A DNA stretch of 64,000 nt, taken from the NCBI GenBank assembly GCA_012295275.1, contig CM022670.1, positions 4,303,264 through 4,367,263 on the forward strand, given 5' to 3'. The stretch is from Chrysomallon squamiferum (Eukaryota > Mollusca > Gastropoda > Neomphalida > Peltospiridae). Shown here in pieces: positions 11,691 to 30,684 of the stretch (the first letter of the stretch is position 1; each line of letters opens with the position of its first letter). Made by a program: the position numbers and the translations under genes. A model generated the notes under the pieces. The model was not told the DNA's origin and searched no databases. It saw nothing but the letters and a program-made list of their open reading frames with translations.

Positions 11691-14445
11691 TTTGAAATCC
11701 TCTGTGCACTCTTTATCATGAAATCCATTCATGTCTTGCTTACAATAACTTTTTTTTTTTTAAATTTTAAAACAAGTTTTAAAATGAAATAGATTTCCAT
11801 AAAGTTGATGTGTTCCAGCCGTTTTTAATTCTTAAATATTTTTCAGTATATAACATAGTAATGCTTGATTTCAGATATATTTTTGGGGTATTTTAAATGA
11901 AATTTTACTGGTCTGTAATAGGCAGATGAAGATACAACAAGACTAAACATAAAAGAAAATTAAAAATTATTTAAAGAAATTCATTGCAAGCAGGACTGAT
12001 GGGTGATTTCAAGTCTTGTAGATCCACTTGATAAAAAGTTGCTTGTTTTCAATGTCAGAACGTCTTGTTTATGATGGTGTTTGAATAAAACTTAGTACTC
12101 AAATGCTGGATGTTTTTAAGAACATTCTGACCATGGAAATGACCATCTTTTAACAAGTCATCTGCCAGACTTAATTATGCCATACATAATTCATGTATTT
12201 TATAAAACATACAATCTATGGTTAAAGAACTGGTGATATTTTAACATTTTTTAAAAATTGCAATTTCTTTTGTGTAAATTATTTATTTACTTGTACTTGC
12301 ATTCTTGTTTTGAAATGCATTTTGTTTTACATTGACAGGGTTGTAACTTGCATTTTAGAAAAGAAAACTTTGAAGATTTTTTTTTTTTTTTTTAAATGTT
12401 TACAACCATGTAAAAATCAATTTTAAAAACTTTTTTTTTTTTTTTAAATCCACTCATTACTCTGTTGTGAAAGGGATTTTTAATACAGTAAAGATTAATA
12501 TACAAACTTTGTATAATTACATGGATTTAGTTTTGTTTTTATTTAGATATTTTCTCAATTTTCAGCTGTAACTGGAAACTATTCAAACAATTTTATGTTC
12601 TGTCAAAGTTAATCTTTCTTCTAGGAGATGCAGAAAAATATGTGAATCTTGTAATATTCAGACTTTCTGTAAAATGTAAACCACAATTTAATTTTTTATT
12701 ATTTGGTTAATTATTTAAATAATAACAATAGAAATTTTTAGGAGTTCTCAATTTAATTTTTATTGTATTGTTGGTAGTCAGTTTAAAATGTAACCATATT
12801 ATAAAATTTGTTTGTTCACTTCATCATTTTTAGTTTTTATGCAAGTAGAATGTGATAAAATATACCTGTAACATTGAATTTACATTTCAAAAAATTATTT
12901 TTTAATTGTAATAGTTAATGTGTTGATTTTTATCATTATTCTATTTTTGTGGTTTATTTATTTTTACAAGGATTAATGTTTAGCTAATTTTCTTGAAACT
13001 TCTGATCTCATTTGGTGTCTCCTTTCACCATTTTATACATTAACATTTTTTTCTTTCTAAAAATTCATTAGCATTCTAATTTGATCTGTTTGTGTGGATG
13101 ATTTAATGGTTTCATTTTTTTGATGTGCCTTCCTTTAATATTTTAAAAACAAAACCAAAAATTAAATAAAACTTGACACTAAATCTTGACACTAAATCTT
13201 TAAAAATTAATTGAATTTTAGAATAAAAATAAATTTAAATAATCTAGCATGGTTGTAACTATATGGAAGTCTAACAAGTGTAAACCTCATCCATACCTTA
13301 AAAGTGAACTCATGAATTGGAAAAGCATCATCATCAAAATGTATTTTGCTTTTGTGAAAAGAAAAAAACTCTTATTCTCATACATGTTGTAAAAATTATG
13401 TAATATTTATGTATTTGATATTAAAGATATTAAACAGAACAAATTTGCCACAACATACAGGGCTTTTCATTTTATTTCAGTGCATTGAAATCTTAAAATA
13501 TAGATTATACAAAAAGGTCTTGCTTGGTTTGGTCATTAAATTTTATAAACAGTTTCAATTATTTAATATTTTTAGCGTACCCAGTGTAAAACAAGTATAG
13601 AATAATGGCTTCAGATATGTTAATTGAAAATAGCCTAATCGATATTCAAGATTTGATTTGATAGCCAATGAGTACCCTACAAATAGTTATCAAGGCATAG
13701 TGTTTCCTGGAGTAAGGCTGATGCGCATACAAATCTATACTTCTATGCTCTCAAAGAAAAAAGTATCACAAGTCTGAAATTCAACAGCTGATGATAAATA
13801 AAATAAAGAGATACAAAAAATAATAAACCAGTAACTGATTTGTTGTCTTTTAATTATTTAATGTCAATAATATATATGAACTGTTAATGTACAGTTCAGT
13901 TTACAGTCAGCTGAATATACTCTCAGAAACCATTTCAGTTATCTTTAACTGTTGTAATTTTAAAATTATAACTATTCCAAAGTTACAAACAATTTTTACA
14001 AAATAGCAAGTACTTCTTATTACCTGTTAATGATGATAAAACATTATAATTTGGATAAACCACAACTCAATAATGAAACTCCTCTACTATAAACATCAGA
14101 AGTATATAACAGTACTAGACTCCAGTGTGTATGATATTATCTCTGTTTGCTATGCATTTAACTAATATGAAATTACATGAATTTTATTCAATAACTCTCA
14201 AACTTTTAAATAAATCTATTAACTTTGTATATTTTACAGTCTGTCAAATAATATTTACCATCTTTCATGAATGAAAAATAGTTAGAACAAAAATAATAAA
14301 ATATGTTTATGTTTAAATCTAGTTTTCTTCTGTTTTCAATAAATAGTTACCTGTATTTTTAACATCAATAACTTTTTTAAGTTAAAAACAATCTCTTTGC
14401 TACTAGAATATAGTAGCCCTCTGAAATTATTTAAAACTGCAATAA
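11691..14445. other. Convergent intergenic region: 3' UTRs of MIEN1-like and ZNF330
   Basis: AT-rich DNA between two convergent stop codons. Apart from the SECIS candidate I see no gene. A 13-bp direct repeat (CTTGACACTAAAT, twice) occurs near 13171-13198, and several AATAAA words could serve polyadenylation, but I cannot pick one. Confidence 0.5.
12055..12130 (+). promoter_or_regulatory. Putative SECIS element (selenocysteine insertion)
   Basis: It lies about 365 nt after the stop codon, within the presumed 3' UTR. Helix I pairs TCAGAA (12055-12060) with TTCTGA (12125-12130), plus weaker inner pairs. The core is ATGA at 12071-12074 opposite GGAT at 12108-12111, which gives the U-U, G-A, A-G non-canonical pairs. 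Helix II is TGGTGTTTG with CAAATGCTG: nine pairs including G-U wobbles. The apical loop opens with AATAAAA, supplying the conserved unpaired A residues. SECIS elements recruit SBP2 and EFsec to recode UGA. The position, core and spacing all fit, although the fold was judged by eye. Confidence 0.8.
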
Positions 14446-19374
<4,929 letters not shown>

Positions 19375-19845
19375 TACTATGAATTATTCTTGCTGCTTAT
19401 ATATCAAAACAGTTGAGTAAATTATGGTTATTTGATAATGACAACTTTCACGTGTGATGGTGAAGTGGAACCGGAAACATAAACAGCACTGCGCATGTTC
19501 AGTGTTGGTTCCGGTGTATTCATATGTAATATATGCCGATAAACAGATACTTGTTATAAATATATCTGAAACAATTAAGTGTTAAAGTGACAAATTTTTA
19601 TTGTTATAAATATTTCATATCCTGATACTAATTAACTAATATTTAAAATATGTTTTGGGGTTCTTAATTATAGTTTTATATTCAAATGTTATTTTAAAAT
19701 TGTATTTCTAATGTCGATGTAGTAAGTAGTTCGTCCATAATTCGTCCATATTTAGAAAGAAAAAAGATGAAATCTACAAGTGTGTAAACTCATGGCAAAC
19801 ACTTTTAATATTTTTGCTGAATCTTGTTGCTACCTATCCACATAG
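19375..19845. promoter_or_regulatory. Divergent promoter of ZNF330 (-) and Graf (+)
   Basis: Only 471 bp separate the two start codons. In the middle lie CACGTG (E-box, 19449-19454), CCGGAA (ETS-type, 19471-19476), TGCGCATG (NRF1-like half site, 19490-19497) and TTCCGG (ETS-type, opposite strand, 19509-19514). GGAACCGGA and TTGGTTCCGG form an inverted arrangement around the NRF1-like site. ETS plus NRF1 sites are typical of bidirectional housekeeping promoters; use here is inferred. Confidence 0.6.
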
Positions 19846-21748
19846 ATGGGTCTGCAACCTTTAGAATTTGCTGACTGTTTGACAGACAGTCCTTATTTTC
19901 GCGAAAAGCTGCACGAGCATGAGCGAGAACTCGAGAGGACTAGCAAGTCGATTAAAAACCTCGTTCAACATGGAAAACAAGTGTTCGATGCCGCTAAACG
20001 TATGTAAAATGTATTTATTTCATTAAATTTTAATTGTGGGTGCATAATATACTGATAAAAATTGTATTTTTAGTTTATTATTAATTTAGTGCACATTAAA
20101 ACGTAATTATTATTCTGGATAAAGATTTAATCACAAATGACAAATCATTAAATGTCTGATCTGTCATTTTGATTTTGAATGAAATGGGGGAAAAAGAGGT
20201 CACATAAAATGATAAACAAACTGAAAACTATAAATATTAAACAGATATTCTCACGGTTCCAGTGTATTTTATACAGTTATCCAATACAACTTACTGTTGT
20301 GTTATTTAATGCATCATGTTAGTTGATATATAATTACAGATTTACTAATTTTTAATGGAATTAATATAATTTAGATAGCTATAAAAGTATAAAATATAAA
20401 TAGATTTTAACATCTTCAGCAACTGAATGAAACATAATTTTTTGATAATAAAAATAATCTTAATCTTCTACTGGGTATTTTAAGTACCTAGTGTGGCACA
20501 TTTAACCAGTAAATTTATAGTTCATACACATTTTGATATTGACAAATATTAGCTGCTGTATCAGTAAGAGTATGGCTGAAATATGAAGTGACAAAGCATA
20601 ACAAAATAATATAGCCTTAATATCAGTCAGATGTTGATAACATAACATCACATATATACTGCACCAGGTTTTTATTTTTTTCTAATTAAGAAAAAGAAGA
20701 AAAATAATTGTTTAATATCTTGAATTTATAAATATTTCTTCTGTAACTTGATACATTTCTTAGTTCTAACTTTACTACCTGTCAAAGATTAGATGTATTA
20801 TTAGTAAATATAAAACTACTGTTTTAATTTAGCCTGGTTTACCACAGACTACAGTATTTGCATAGAAATATGATTCATTGTTAGTGTTAATGAACTAACT
20901 GAAAATATACCATACATCAGTACTTTTAGCTTCATTTGTGGGTGTTATTATTATGATTCCTATTTTGTTTAATGTATTTTCATTACATTACTGACAGCAA
21001 TTAGGATCAGCAATTTGTCCAGTTTGTTTACATTTTAAGCAGATATCATTTTAAAATAATTGATAATTTACTTGATGTATTATTTATTCCTAAACACTTT
21101 TCATAGGTTAAAAAACAGCTTTAACTAAGATCAAATAGATGTCTTCTTTTTCTTCTTCTTTTAAAATTTAATTTTTAATTTTAATTTTAATTTTATATAA
21201 CAACTAAAATAACTGATTTTAAATATATCCAGTTTTACAACAAAATAAATCACAGTCAACATTTAGTAATAACACCTGATTAATTATAACACTGAACTGT
21301 TCACACCAGAATGTTTTAGTTTAAATATATCATACCATACATAAACAGATTTGAAATACAGAAAAATAAATAATAACAAAATTTTAAAAAGTTGTTTCTT
21401 TCTTGTATCTAAAATATTTTCAAGAGACACCTTACTGTTGTTTGTTATAAATTGGTAATTTAATATCTGCAATTTTAACAACAACAACAAAACAAAAAAC
21501 AAAAAAAAAGACACAATAAAGAACCATCCATGCATGTACCATTAGTTACTAATACTCAACAGTGTATCTTCCTGCAATTTAATGTTTTATTAATAGTCTT
21601 ATGAATGAGAAAAATGTTTAAGCAATTTGCATATAAATATATAATAATAAGAATTAAAAATTAAATTAATGTTATTAAAAACTCTGACCTTTAAATTGAC
21701 ATAGTCATTTTAAATGACTGTCAGAAGGAGAAAATAACTTCTAATAAG

Positions 21749-21785
<37 letters not shown>

Positions 21786-23321
21786 TATTGTTTTAACCTG
21801 AATAATATATTGTACATTATTTACACAACAGTACTTGACGATAATTCACATGGTGTTCGGTAATGACAAATGTTTCATGAAAATGAGTTTATCATTTTTG
21901 AATCCACTAGGACATTGATAGTTTCTTTTCTTTTTACTTTTTTAAAAAATAAAAAATAATTATAATCCACATGTTAGCTTGTGAAAGTTGCAGTCTCCTG
22001 CATTATCAACTGCTAAGTAACATATTATCCTTTACAAAATCTCCTTTAACTATCGAATTACAGATATGTTTAATAACAGTTAAATCTAATCTGATCTTTC
22101 ATTTTCACCATAACATTTCACATGCTACACACACTGTTCATCACAAGTATCCATAGATCTGTGAAAAAATAATCAATATCAAGAGAGTAATCTCTACAGT
22201 GGAGTAAAATAATCTGGTATCTTATTTAGTTTGTACAGACCTGTACTGTTTCATTTATTATGTGATTTACACATGCCATTCGGTAAAAGTTTTTAATGCC
22301 TACAAATCTTGTTTTATATATTTATAAATTTATATTTAGATTCATTAATGTAATTCCAAGATTGATACGGTTATGTGGGTGAATATTGTTAAATGCGAAT
22401 GAATAATTAATAATATTATCCACAGTTCTGATGCCTAAAATGTCTAATTATCATTTTTGTTTGTAGAACTTTCACGGGCACAGAAATCATTTGCAGAAGA
22501 TCTGAAGAATTTCAATTTTGAATGTATTGGCAACCAGCAAACGGATGATGAGCAGTGCATTGGTAAGAGTTTTATTTATTTATTTATGTGACAGAAGTTA
22601 TTTCTGACTGAAATACAATACATATTGCCGTTAATTGAACAAAATGTAAATAAGCAGAATTATTATTGTTTTATAATGTGTTATACATTTTTACCAAACA
22701 TAGCAGTACCAAATAATAATTCACTTGGCATTTGTTAATGAGAAATTTGAGGAAGCACAGTTTCATGAAAATGAGTACATCATTTCCCAGTTATTCTTCT
22801 TGTTATGTATTTAAATTAATTAATATTTAAAACTGAACACACTGAATATGTATGAGTTTTACACAGGGAAAATACGATGATTCCAGTTATTTTTAATCTA
22901 TCTTATTGTAAATAAAACCTAAAACCAACCAACCCCCGACAAAAAACAACAACAACAACAAAAACCAAGATTTTATTTATTCTAGTATTTTTTACTGGCC
23001 ACCTCTGAGTGACATCAAAGGAAAATGCTTAAATAAATAACAATGAATACAGAGAAAACATTTCTAAATAATGCTTACAGTTATTAGTCCAAAACAATAA
23101 ATCAGATTACACATTAGGTAAGACAGGTTTAAACTACCTACATGTTACAAAGTCATTATCAGTGAGTATTACGCAACTACCTTTATCTGTTTCTGCATTA
23201 CTGAAAACGAGAGAGAGAAGTGCAGTTTCATCTAGACCCAGATAAATTTTGAAGTACTGTCTTTCTAAATGTCTGTAAATTATAATGATGTAGCTTTAAG
23301 ATATATACCTTCTCTTGCATG

Positions 23322-23358
<37 letters not shown>

Positions 23359-23584
23359 ATTGTGTGTTTAAATATGTATTTAGAAGAACATAATTAATTA
23401 AAATAATTCACAGTGGTTGAGATTATGTAAGAGGTTACGTACTTGTGAGTAATAATCAAGTCAGGGATGCACAAAGTGAAGTGAAGAAGATAATAGATTT
23501 GTATAAATAAAAATGTTTTGTGGCATAATGTATTAACATTCATAGATGTATAAATTTTCCTATAAAATGATATCAGAATATGTT

Positions 23585-23621
<37 letters not shown>

Positions 23622-23646
23622 ATTATTATTATTATTATTATTATTA

Positions 23647-23697
<51 letters not shown>

Positions 23698-25684
23698 TTT
23701 TTTTTTTTTTTTTTTTAAATTATTATACAGTTTAGACTGCCACACAAATTTAAAAAAAAATATATAATTAATTGTGAAAACTGCATGCAGTGTTATGAAC
23801 ATTCTGACACTTGCTGATGTTAAATATTGTCAAATGAGTTGTAAACATGTCAGTTCTGCTATTAATACTCAGGTGTTTTCTGTGAAAAGTTTGCCTTCAT
23901 GATCCAATTACACAAATAGCTGATGGTACAGGATGATAAGTGTATCTGTAACATAACATAAACTTCCTGCAGGATCATATTTCATTGTTCAGTACAGTTG
24001 ATTACTAGTTACTTAATTATAGATGTATTTTTGTAAATATATTGAGTGTGTGTTTTGTTTTTAATATTTTACCTGATAGTTTCATCTGTTCTATAATTTT
24101 TATATCAGTTCATATATTCATTGAAAATGTAATTTAAAAAGAAAAATATAATTGTACAAAACAACAGAGTTCCTTGATGGGGGTAGTGGTTGCTTTGGTG
24201 TTTTTATTTTTATTTTTTTTCTTCTGTCAAATACTGCTTTTTAAAAAGAAAAAAGAGAAACATTTTCTGCATTTTTTATTCTCTGTTTTTGCTTTTATTA
24301 TTTTAACTATTTAATTTAATAAGATTAACTTTTAAAATTATAATACAAAATGTGAATATTTATAATTTTATTAAACTTGTTTAAAATACACTATTACTAA
24401 TAGGTAAGAACATTATTACTATATATGTATGTGTGTGTGTGTGAGTACATATATATATATATATATATTTAATAAATAATTATCTAGATTTTATAAAATG
24501 TGGTTAATAGTAAAGACATTGTTTCAGTTTTATTAGGATACACTTTGTATTTTACTGCACCCAAAACATTTGTCATTGCCAAATAAATTGTAGTTGAGCC
24601 AGTGTGACATTTTGTACAGCATTAATGTGTTAGTATTTCCTGAAACGTCCATGCTATGTATCTTGACTGTCAAATGTAACATATTCTTACAAATGTCTGA
24701 TTCGTGGTCTTGTTCTTTTCTCTTTTTTTTAAATGCTCAGTTAACTTTCAAAAAATAATGTTTTTTTTATTGTTGTTTTCTCTCCCATTAATAATACATT
24801 AATAATTTAACTCGTTGCATATTTGTGAAATAACAAACACATTGATTTTTTAAAATTTCATAATATAAATAAATAATTTATTATATATTTATTTTATGTT
24901 ATTTTATTTATTTTTATTTTTATTTTTATTTTTATTTTTATTTTTATTTTTATTTTTATTTTTATTTTTATTTTTTTTTTTATTTTTATTTTTATTTTTA
25001 AAAATTAACAGATTTGCATGAAATTAATATTGCTGAAACTTAGTTTGTAAGACACAAACACAATGTCTGTTTTGTTATCAATAATCAGCTGGCAGAAAAA
25101 AAAACCCCTGACAAAAACCAACAACAACAAAATCAAATAACTACACTGTCTACTGTAAGTTTTATTTTATTTTATTTCTTATCAACTCAGAAAGTGTCTA
25201 GACTATTTCTTTCTTGCATTCATTTATAGCTGAATAATACAGTAAATTTGTCTGCACTAGATGAATAAAACAGATTTTAAATACTTAAGAATTTTTTCTT
25301 TCTTTCTCTTATACTTTACACAATTAAATATATATATACATATATATAATCAGAAATTTACTGTCTGTTATTTATTCAAATTGATATGATTTAAATGGGT
25401 CATTGTCAGAATATATCTACCCGGATGTCAGGTCATGGTACAGTCATGGTAAATATAATGTTTTCTTTACAGTGTTGTTATAGTAGATACAATAGCATTA
25501 TTTGAGTTCAGAAACAGTGTACGTATAAGGTTACTGCACACATGTAATTTAACAGGAGAAAGGATTGGTGTTACTGAGTGATTTGTGTATATATACATAC
25601 ATGTTAGTAAAACATTTCATTGCTGAACAAAATATTGACCTCCATTACTATTTTCAGTTATTTTTTAAATTTATTATTATTTCT

Positions 25685-25728
<44 letters not shown>

Positions 25729-25935
25729 TTTCTGTTTATTTACTCTTTTTGTTTTATATATTTTTTAAAGTAAAACATATTCCACACATAATTCTCAAAT
25801 GTATTATTTTGTCATATGTCGATCATATTTATTTGAATTTCTGAATATATCTATGAGATTTATTTTGCCCATTTTTTTATTCTTCAGTAATAATAATACT
25901 GAGCTATTAAATAATGTTTGTATAATGTTAGGGTG

Positions 25936-25967
<32 letters not shown>

Positions 25968-27988
25968 CATTCACATATTACTTTAGCATGTCAGTTTTAC
26001 ACACCTGTTATTTAGTTATAGGCTTTAACTTCTCAATGTTTTATTATCTATTATTGCATTGTGTTTCATCTGAATCATGCCTCCTCAGTTCTTTCTTCAA
26101 GATACTTTATGTATCCCTTTTCTGTATTTCTTTTACTTTTACAATATAATCGAGTAGTACATCATGAGTATATTTTCTTTTCAGAATTTAATATTCAGTT
26201 GTATTTGACTGTTTGTTTGGATAAAATTTGTAATTTTTATAGACTTTTTAGTTTTCAGCATTCAGATAGATCTTTTTTATATTCTTGTGTTTATTTTGTG
26301 TACACTGCAGGGTGTTCCCTGATAGAAATGTATGTCTGTGTTCGTATGTGTGTCAAACACAGCTTTTATGCAGATTACTTTAACAGCAAAAAAAAAAAAT
26401 GATCATGATATTAACTTCATGGTTTTAAAAATGATATAAAATTTATTCTTTTTTTTAAAAATGTTTTTATTTTACTAATGTAGCTGCTGCTGATTTATTT
26501 ATTAAATATCTTTATTTATTTCCTGTTTTACTTTTCTTAAACATTTAAAGCTTATTTTGATTAAATGTAACTATTCTGTGTATGATGTAAAATTATGAAA
26601 TGAATTTATTGAATAAACTGGTCTCTTTTCCTTCAGAATAGACAGTTTTACAGAATTCAGCATTTTGTTTATTATAATATTTAAAAATGTGTTCAATTAC
26701 ACAAGACTGAAAGAATATGAAGATTGCTTATTTATTTCCATACTTATATTTATAAATACTAACAATTACTTTATTTAATTCCAAAGAAATAAATTTCAGT
26801 TTAACTGAAATCCAATTATATATATATAATTTATCACTTGAGTTATTTTTTTTGATTACTACAATTTGATATTATTAACAGCTTTATTGAACAAGTATAT
26901 TAGAAATAGTTCATCTGACACATGTGCATTCAGAGTGATATTCTGCCCAGTAGCCTCTGGACTGTATATCATGGAAAAGGCTAAAATGTGCTGACCTGCC
27001 ACTGCACATGGCTCTTTCACTGGTGTCCGGCATAAACACAAGTGGATGAGATGAAAAATCATTACACAGACAAAGCACTTAGGGCCATATTATGATGTTA
27101 ATTTTCTTTTTATCAGTCCTGTGTATGGATCTTCTTTAAATGCTCTACTTTCAAGTTAACAATATTCCAATTCATGAAAAACTGATATGGCCAACTGGGA
27201 TGTTTCTTTCTATCTTTATTTATTTAATTTTTTTTTCCTTTTTAATATTTTTTTTTAATAATCTTTCTGAAAGAGCTAATTCTTTTACATTTTTTTTTTT
27301 TTTTTTTTTTTTTTTTCTCAGAATATGGAAAAAATTTCTGTTGATACTTGTTTTTTTTTTCTTTTTTTATTATTCTTTTTTTTAATTAGATGTAAACCTA
27401 ACAAAAATTATACTGAAATCAAAACTGCAAATAAACTGTTTCTGATGAATATGAAAATTTGTATCAGTATTTAGTACAAAATCTGGAGTTGCTTTACAGT
27501 TTCTTCACAAACTTCTTGTGGGTTTTTTCTACTTACAGCATTTATATTACAATATAGTGTATGAAATATACACAAAACCCCAAAATGGCCAGCCAAGCTT
27601 GTTTAGGCTATACATGCAGCTCAGCAACTTTTTATTTGCCACTGGTAATAAGTCTGGGTGGTTTACTTCTCAAGAAAATATATTGTCAAACTTTTCATAT
27701 ATCTTTTTAACAAAGTGTTGATATATGTGTAATCAATATCTAGATTGATGTGAAAATTCCATTTTAATACATTGATCACTACAGTGGATTAAAGTAATTT
27801 ATCTTATTACAATCAAATTTATATCTACTTGGACAGCTATCTGAAATCTGTTTATATCTGTTAAAGCTTTAAGTTTTATACTTCATGGTTACGGGGTTAA
27901 ATATGAAAAATGAATGTTTAGTTCTTACACATATACCATTAGTTCAAGTGTAACTTGTTGTTAATAAAAACTATCACTTTTAAATGTG

Positions 27989-28023
<35 letters not shown>

Positions 28024-28060
28024 AAACACACACACACTCACTCACTTACTCACACACACA

Positions 28061-28093
<33 letters not shown>

Positions 28094-28120
28094 TCACACA
28101 CACACACACACACTCACTTA

Positions 28121-28194
<74 letters not shown>

Positions 28195-29156
28195 ACTCAT
28201 GATAAATATTAACAAACATTAAAGTGATATATTTTGACTACCATGTGCTGACACAGACACGCACACACCCAACACCATATTAATTATTATTAATCATAGG
28301 GTGTCAGCTCGAAAAACATGTCACATATTATATATATAACTTTATCACAAACCCAGCACAGATAATGTGATTTATATTACAGCTGATGAAAAGGTCTTCA
28401 TATTCAATTACTGTGGTCAGTGAATGGTGCTGATGTCACACCCTGCAAGCTGTACAGTTATTAACACTCAGCCAGGCAGGTGTTGTCCATGTTTCATTAT
28501 CTGTGCATCCCACTTTGTTTACAATGCTTTGCAGGAATTTCACCAGCAGCTGTGGTCCAAGCTATTTGAAAATGAAAAATGATCTTTATGTGATAGCAGT
28601 GTTTATGATGGGTCTTGAACTCATATCTTTGACTTTACCAACCTCCTAAAAATCCCTGCCAATACCAGCCACCTGTATAAATCAAACCTATTTTATAGAC
28701 AGGTTCATAGCAAATTGAAAAGAGAAAATATGTTCCCATCTGGCAAATAGTCTAAATATTTTTGTTCAGATTGCTTGTTCTTGGGCTGCACTTTGACCTA
28801 TGAGTATTCATGCACACACACACACACATGGGGAATGTTTGGCACTGGAATATTTTTGATATGAATGAAGGGCAGGAATATTTTGATTTCCACACTGGCC
28901 TCATTGTAGAATGTTAAATAAACACATAAATTAATGTTTGAGATAATTTGTTGTTACTTTTTAAGGTCACATTTCCTCTTTTTCTCTTTATTTGTATTGG
29001 GTTTTAAATTTTATTTATGATGGATTTATTTTATGTTGTATAATGTAGCTTATAATTTTATATATATGAATGTAATAACTAAATGTTTATTGTGGTCTAA
29101 ATATTTTTTTTTTTTGTATTTATTTATTTATTTATTTATTTATTTCTTTTTTTCTT

Positions 29157-29187
<31 letters not shown>

Positions 29188-29864
29188 TTATTATTATTAT
29201 TAAAAATAGAGACACTATATTGAAAATTTAAAATTTTTTTAGAAATAATATTTGGTGCTAAAATACCACCTTTTTTTATTATATACATTTATTTCTACCA
29301 TATTACTAAAGACATCTGATTATTTATATTTACTGTGACTTACTGTTCTGTGAAAATTTCAGTTTAGATGGATTTTAAAAAAATATATATATCTGTTTAT
29401 ATGTGTGTAGTTACTTATTAATTTTACACGTTTCATATACACTACAGGGAAGTGTATCTGTTTGTAATCTGCACCTACTTAAAATCTGTCTTATCTGTAT
29501 GGGCTCTTCCTGCCCACTGCTTTTAATAAGAGATAATGGAAGTATATATGTGTGTGGCATTCAAAGTGTATTCCTGTCTTATCTTAACACACATTAGCAT
29601 TGCACTGACCCATAATAATATCTATATCTGTAAAATAGTCACTGTGTGTGTATCATTTATAAAAGCAGTATTAGAATTACAAATGAGGTTATCTTTCTTT
29701 GGATAAAAGGATGGATGGATGGATAGATTAAACAGATCAGTTGTATTGATCTTAGTTCTGTTATGCAGATGTTGTTGCTTTAGAACATTATAGATTAACA
29801 AATCAGTGACAAAATAAGTGTTACGCTTGACTTGCCTTTCTGACTTGCTATAAGTCTTTTTAAC

Positions 29865-29895
<31 letters not shown>

Positions 29896-30636
29896 AATTA
29901 TTTTGGGATAAAAAAAATAAAATAAAAATTTGCAATGTTCTTTTTGTATTCCATATAGTTCAGCATCCTTTAATTTATGGCGTTCAGTTCCAGATGGCCA
30001 TTGATTAGGTTCAGCACATCTTTATTTGATGTTTGTAAATGAAATTCTGTTTGAGTGATGAGACAGGTGTGTGTTGTGTACACATCATCACACTCAGTGA
30101 CAGCAGCATTCCTAGTCTGAAAAGAAAAGCCATTTAATGCAAACCACTTGGAGATAGTTGCCTTATAAAATATAAGCAGATGAAAAAAATTAAAGAAAGA
30201 GAAGGAGAAGAAAAATAACATGCATACGTATATCTGCTTTAATAAATAAGCTTTTATGTAATTTATAATTATTTGTGAAAGCCATATAAAACAATTTACA
30301 GTATCATGTATATTCATTTGTATGCCACTAAAAATGTGTTAGATGTGTAAAATAGAGCTGAAAATATCAAAATTTATTAATTGGCAGTTAATCCAGTTAT
30401 CCTTGGTTGTCTAAAAACCATAAAATAATAATTTAAAAACATTCCATCATTATGATATGAATATGGTTTTTGATGTAAAATTGTTGTGTTGTGTATGTTT
30501 TGACAAATTAACATTTGTGAATTTTATTTACAATAAATAAAATCTGTTATTTATTTTTTTCTTATTTAATTATGTATTTTAATTTAATATCTAAAACCAC
30601 TTGTTATAGTTTATGTAGTGCAATATACATACATAC

Positions 30637-30684
<48 letters not shown>

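Noticed and set aside
27955-28222. Three overlapping Thr-His open frames
   Set aside because: Direct translation of the CA microsatellite.
28545-28690. tRNA-derived SINE (B-box-like GGTCTTGAACTC)
   Set aside because: No A box at the proper distance, no tail repeat and no second copy in the window.
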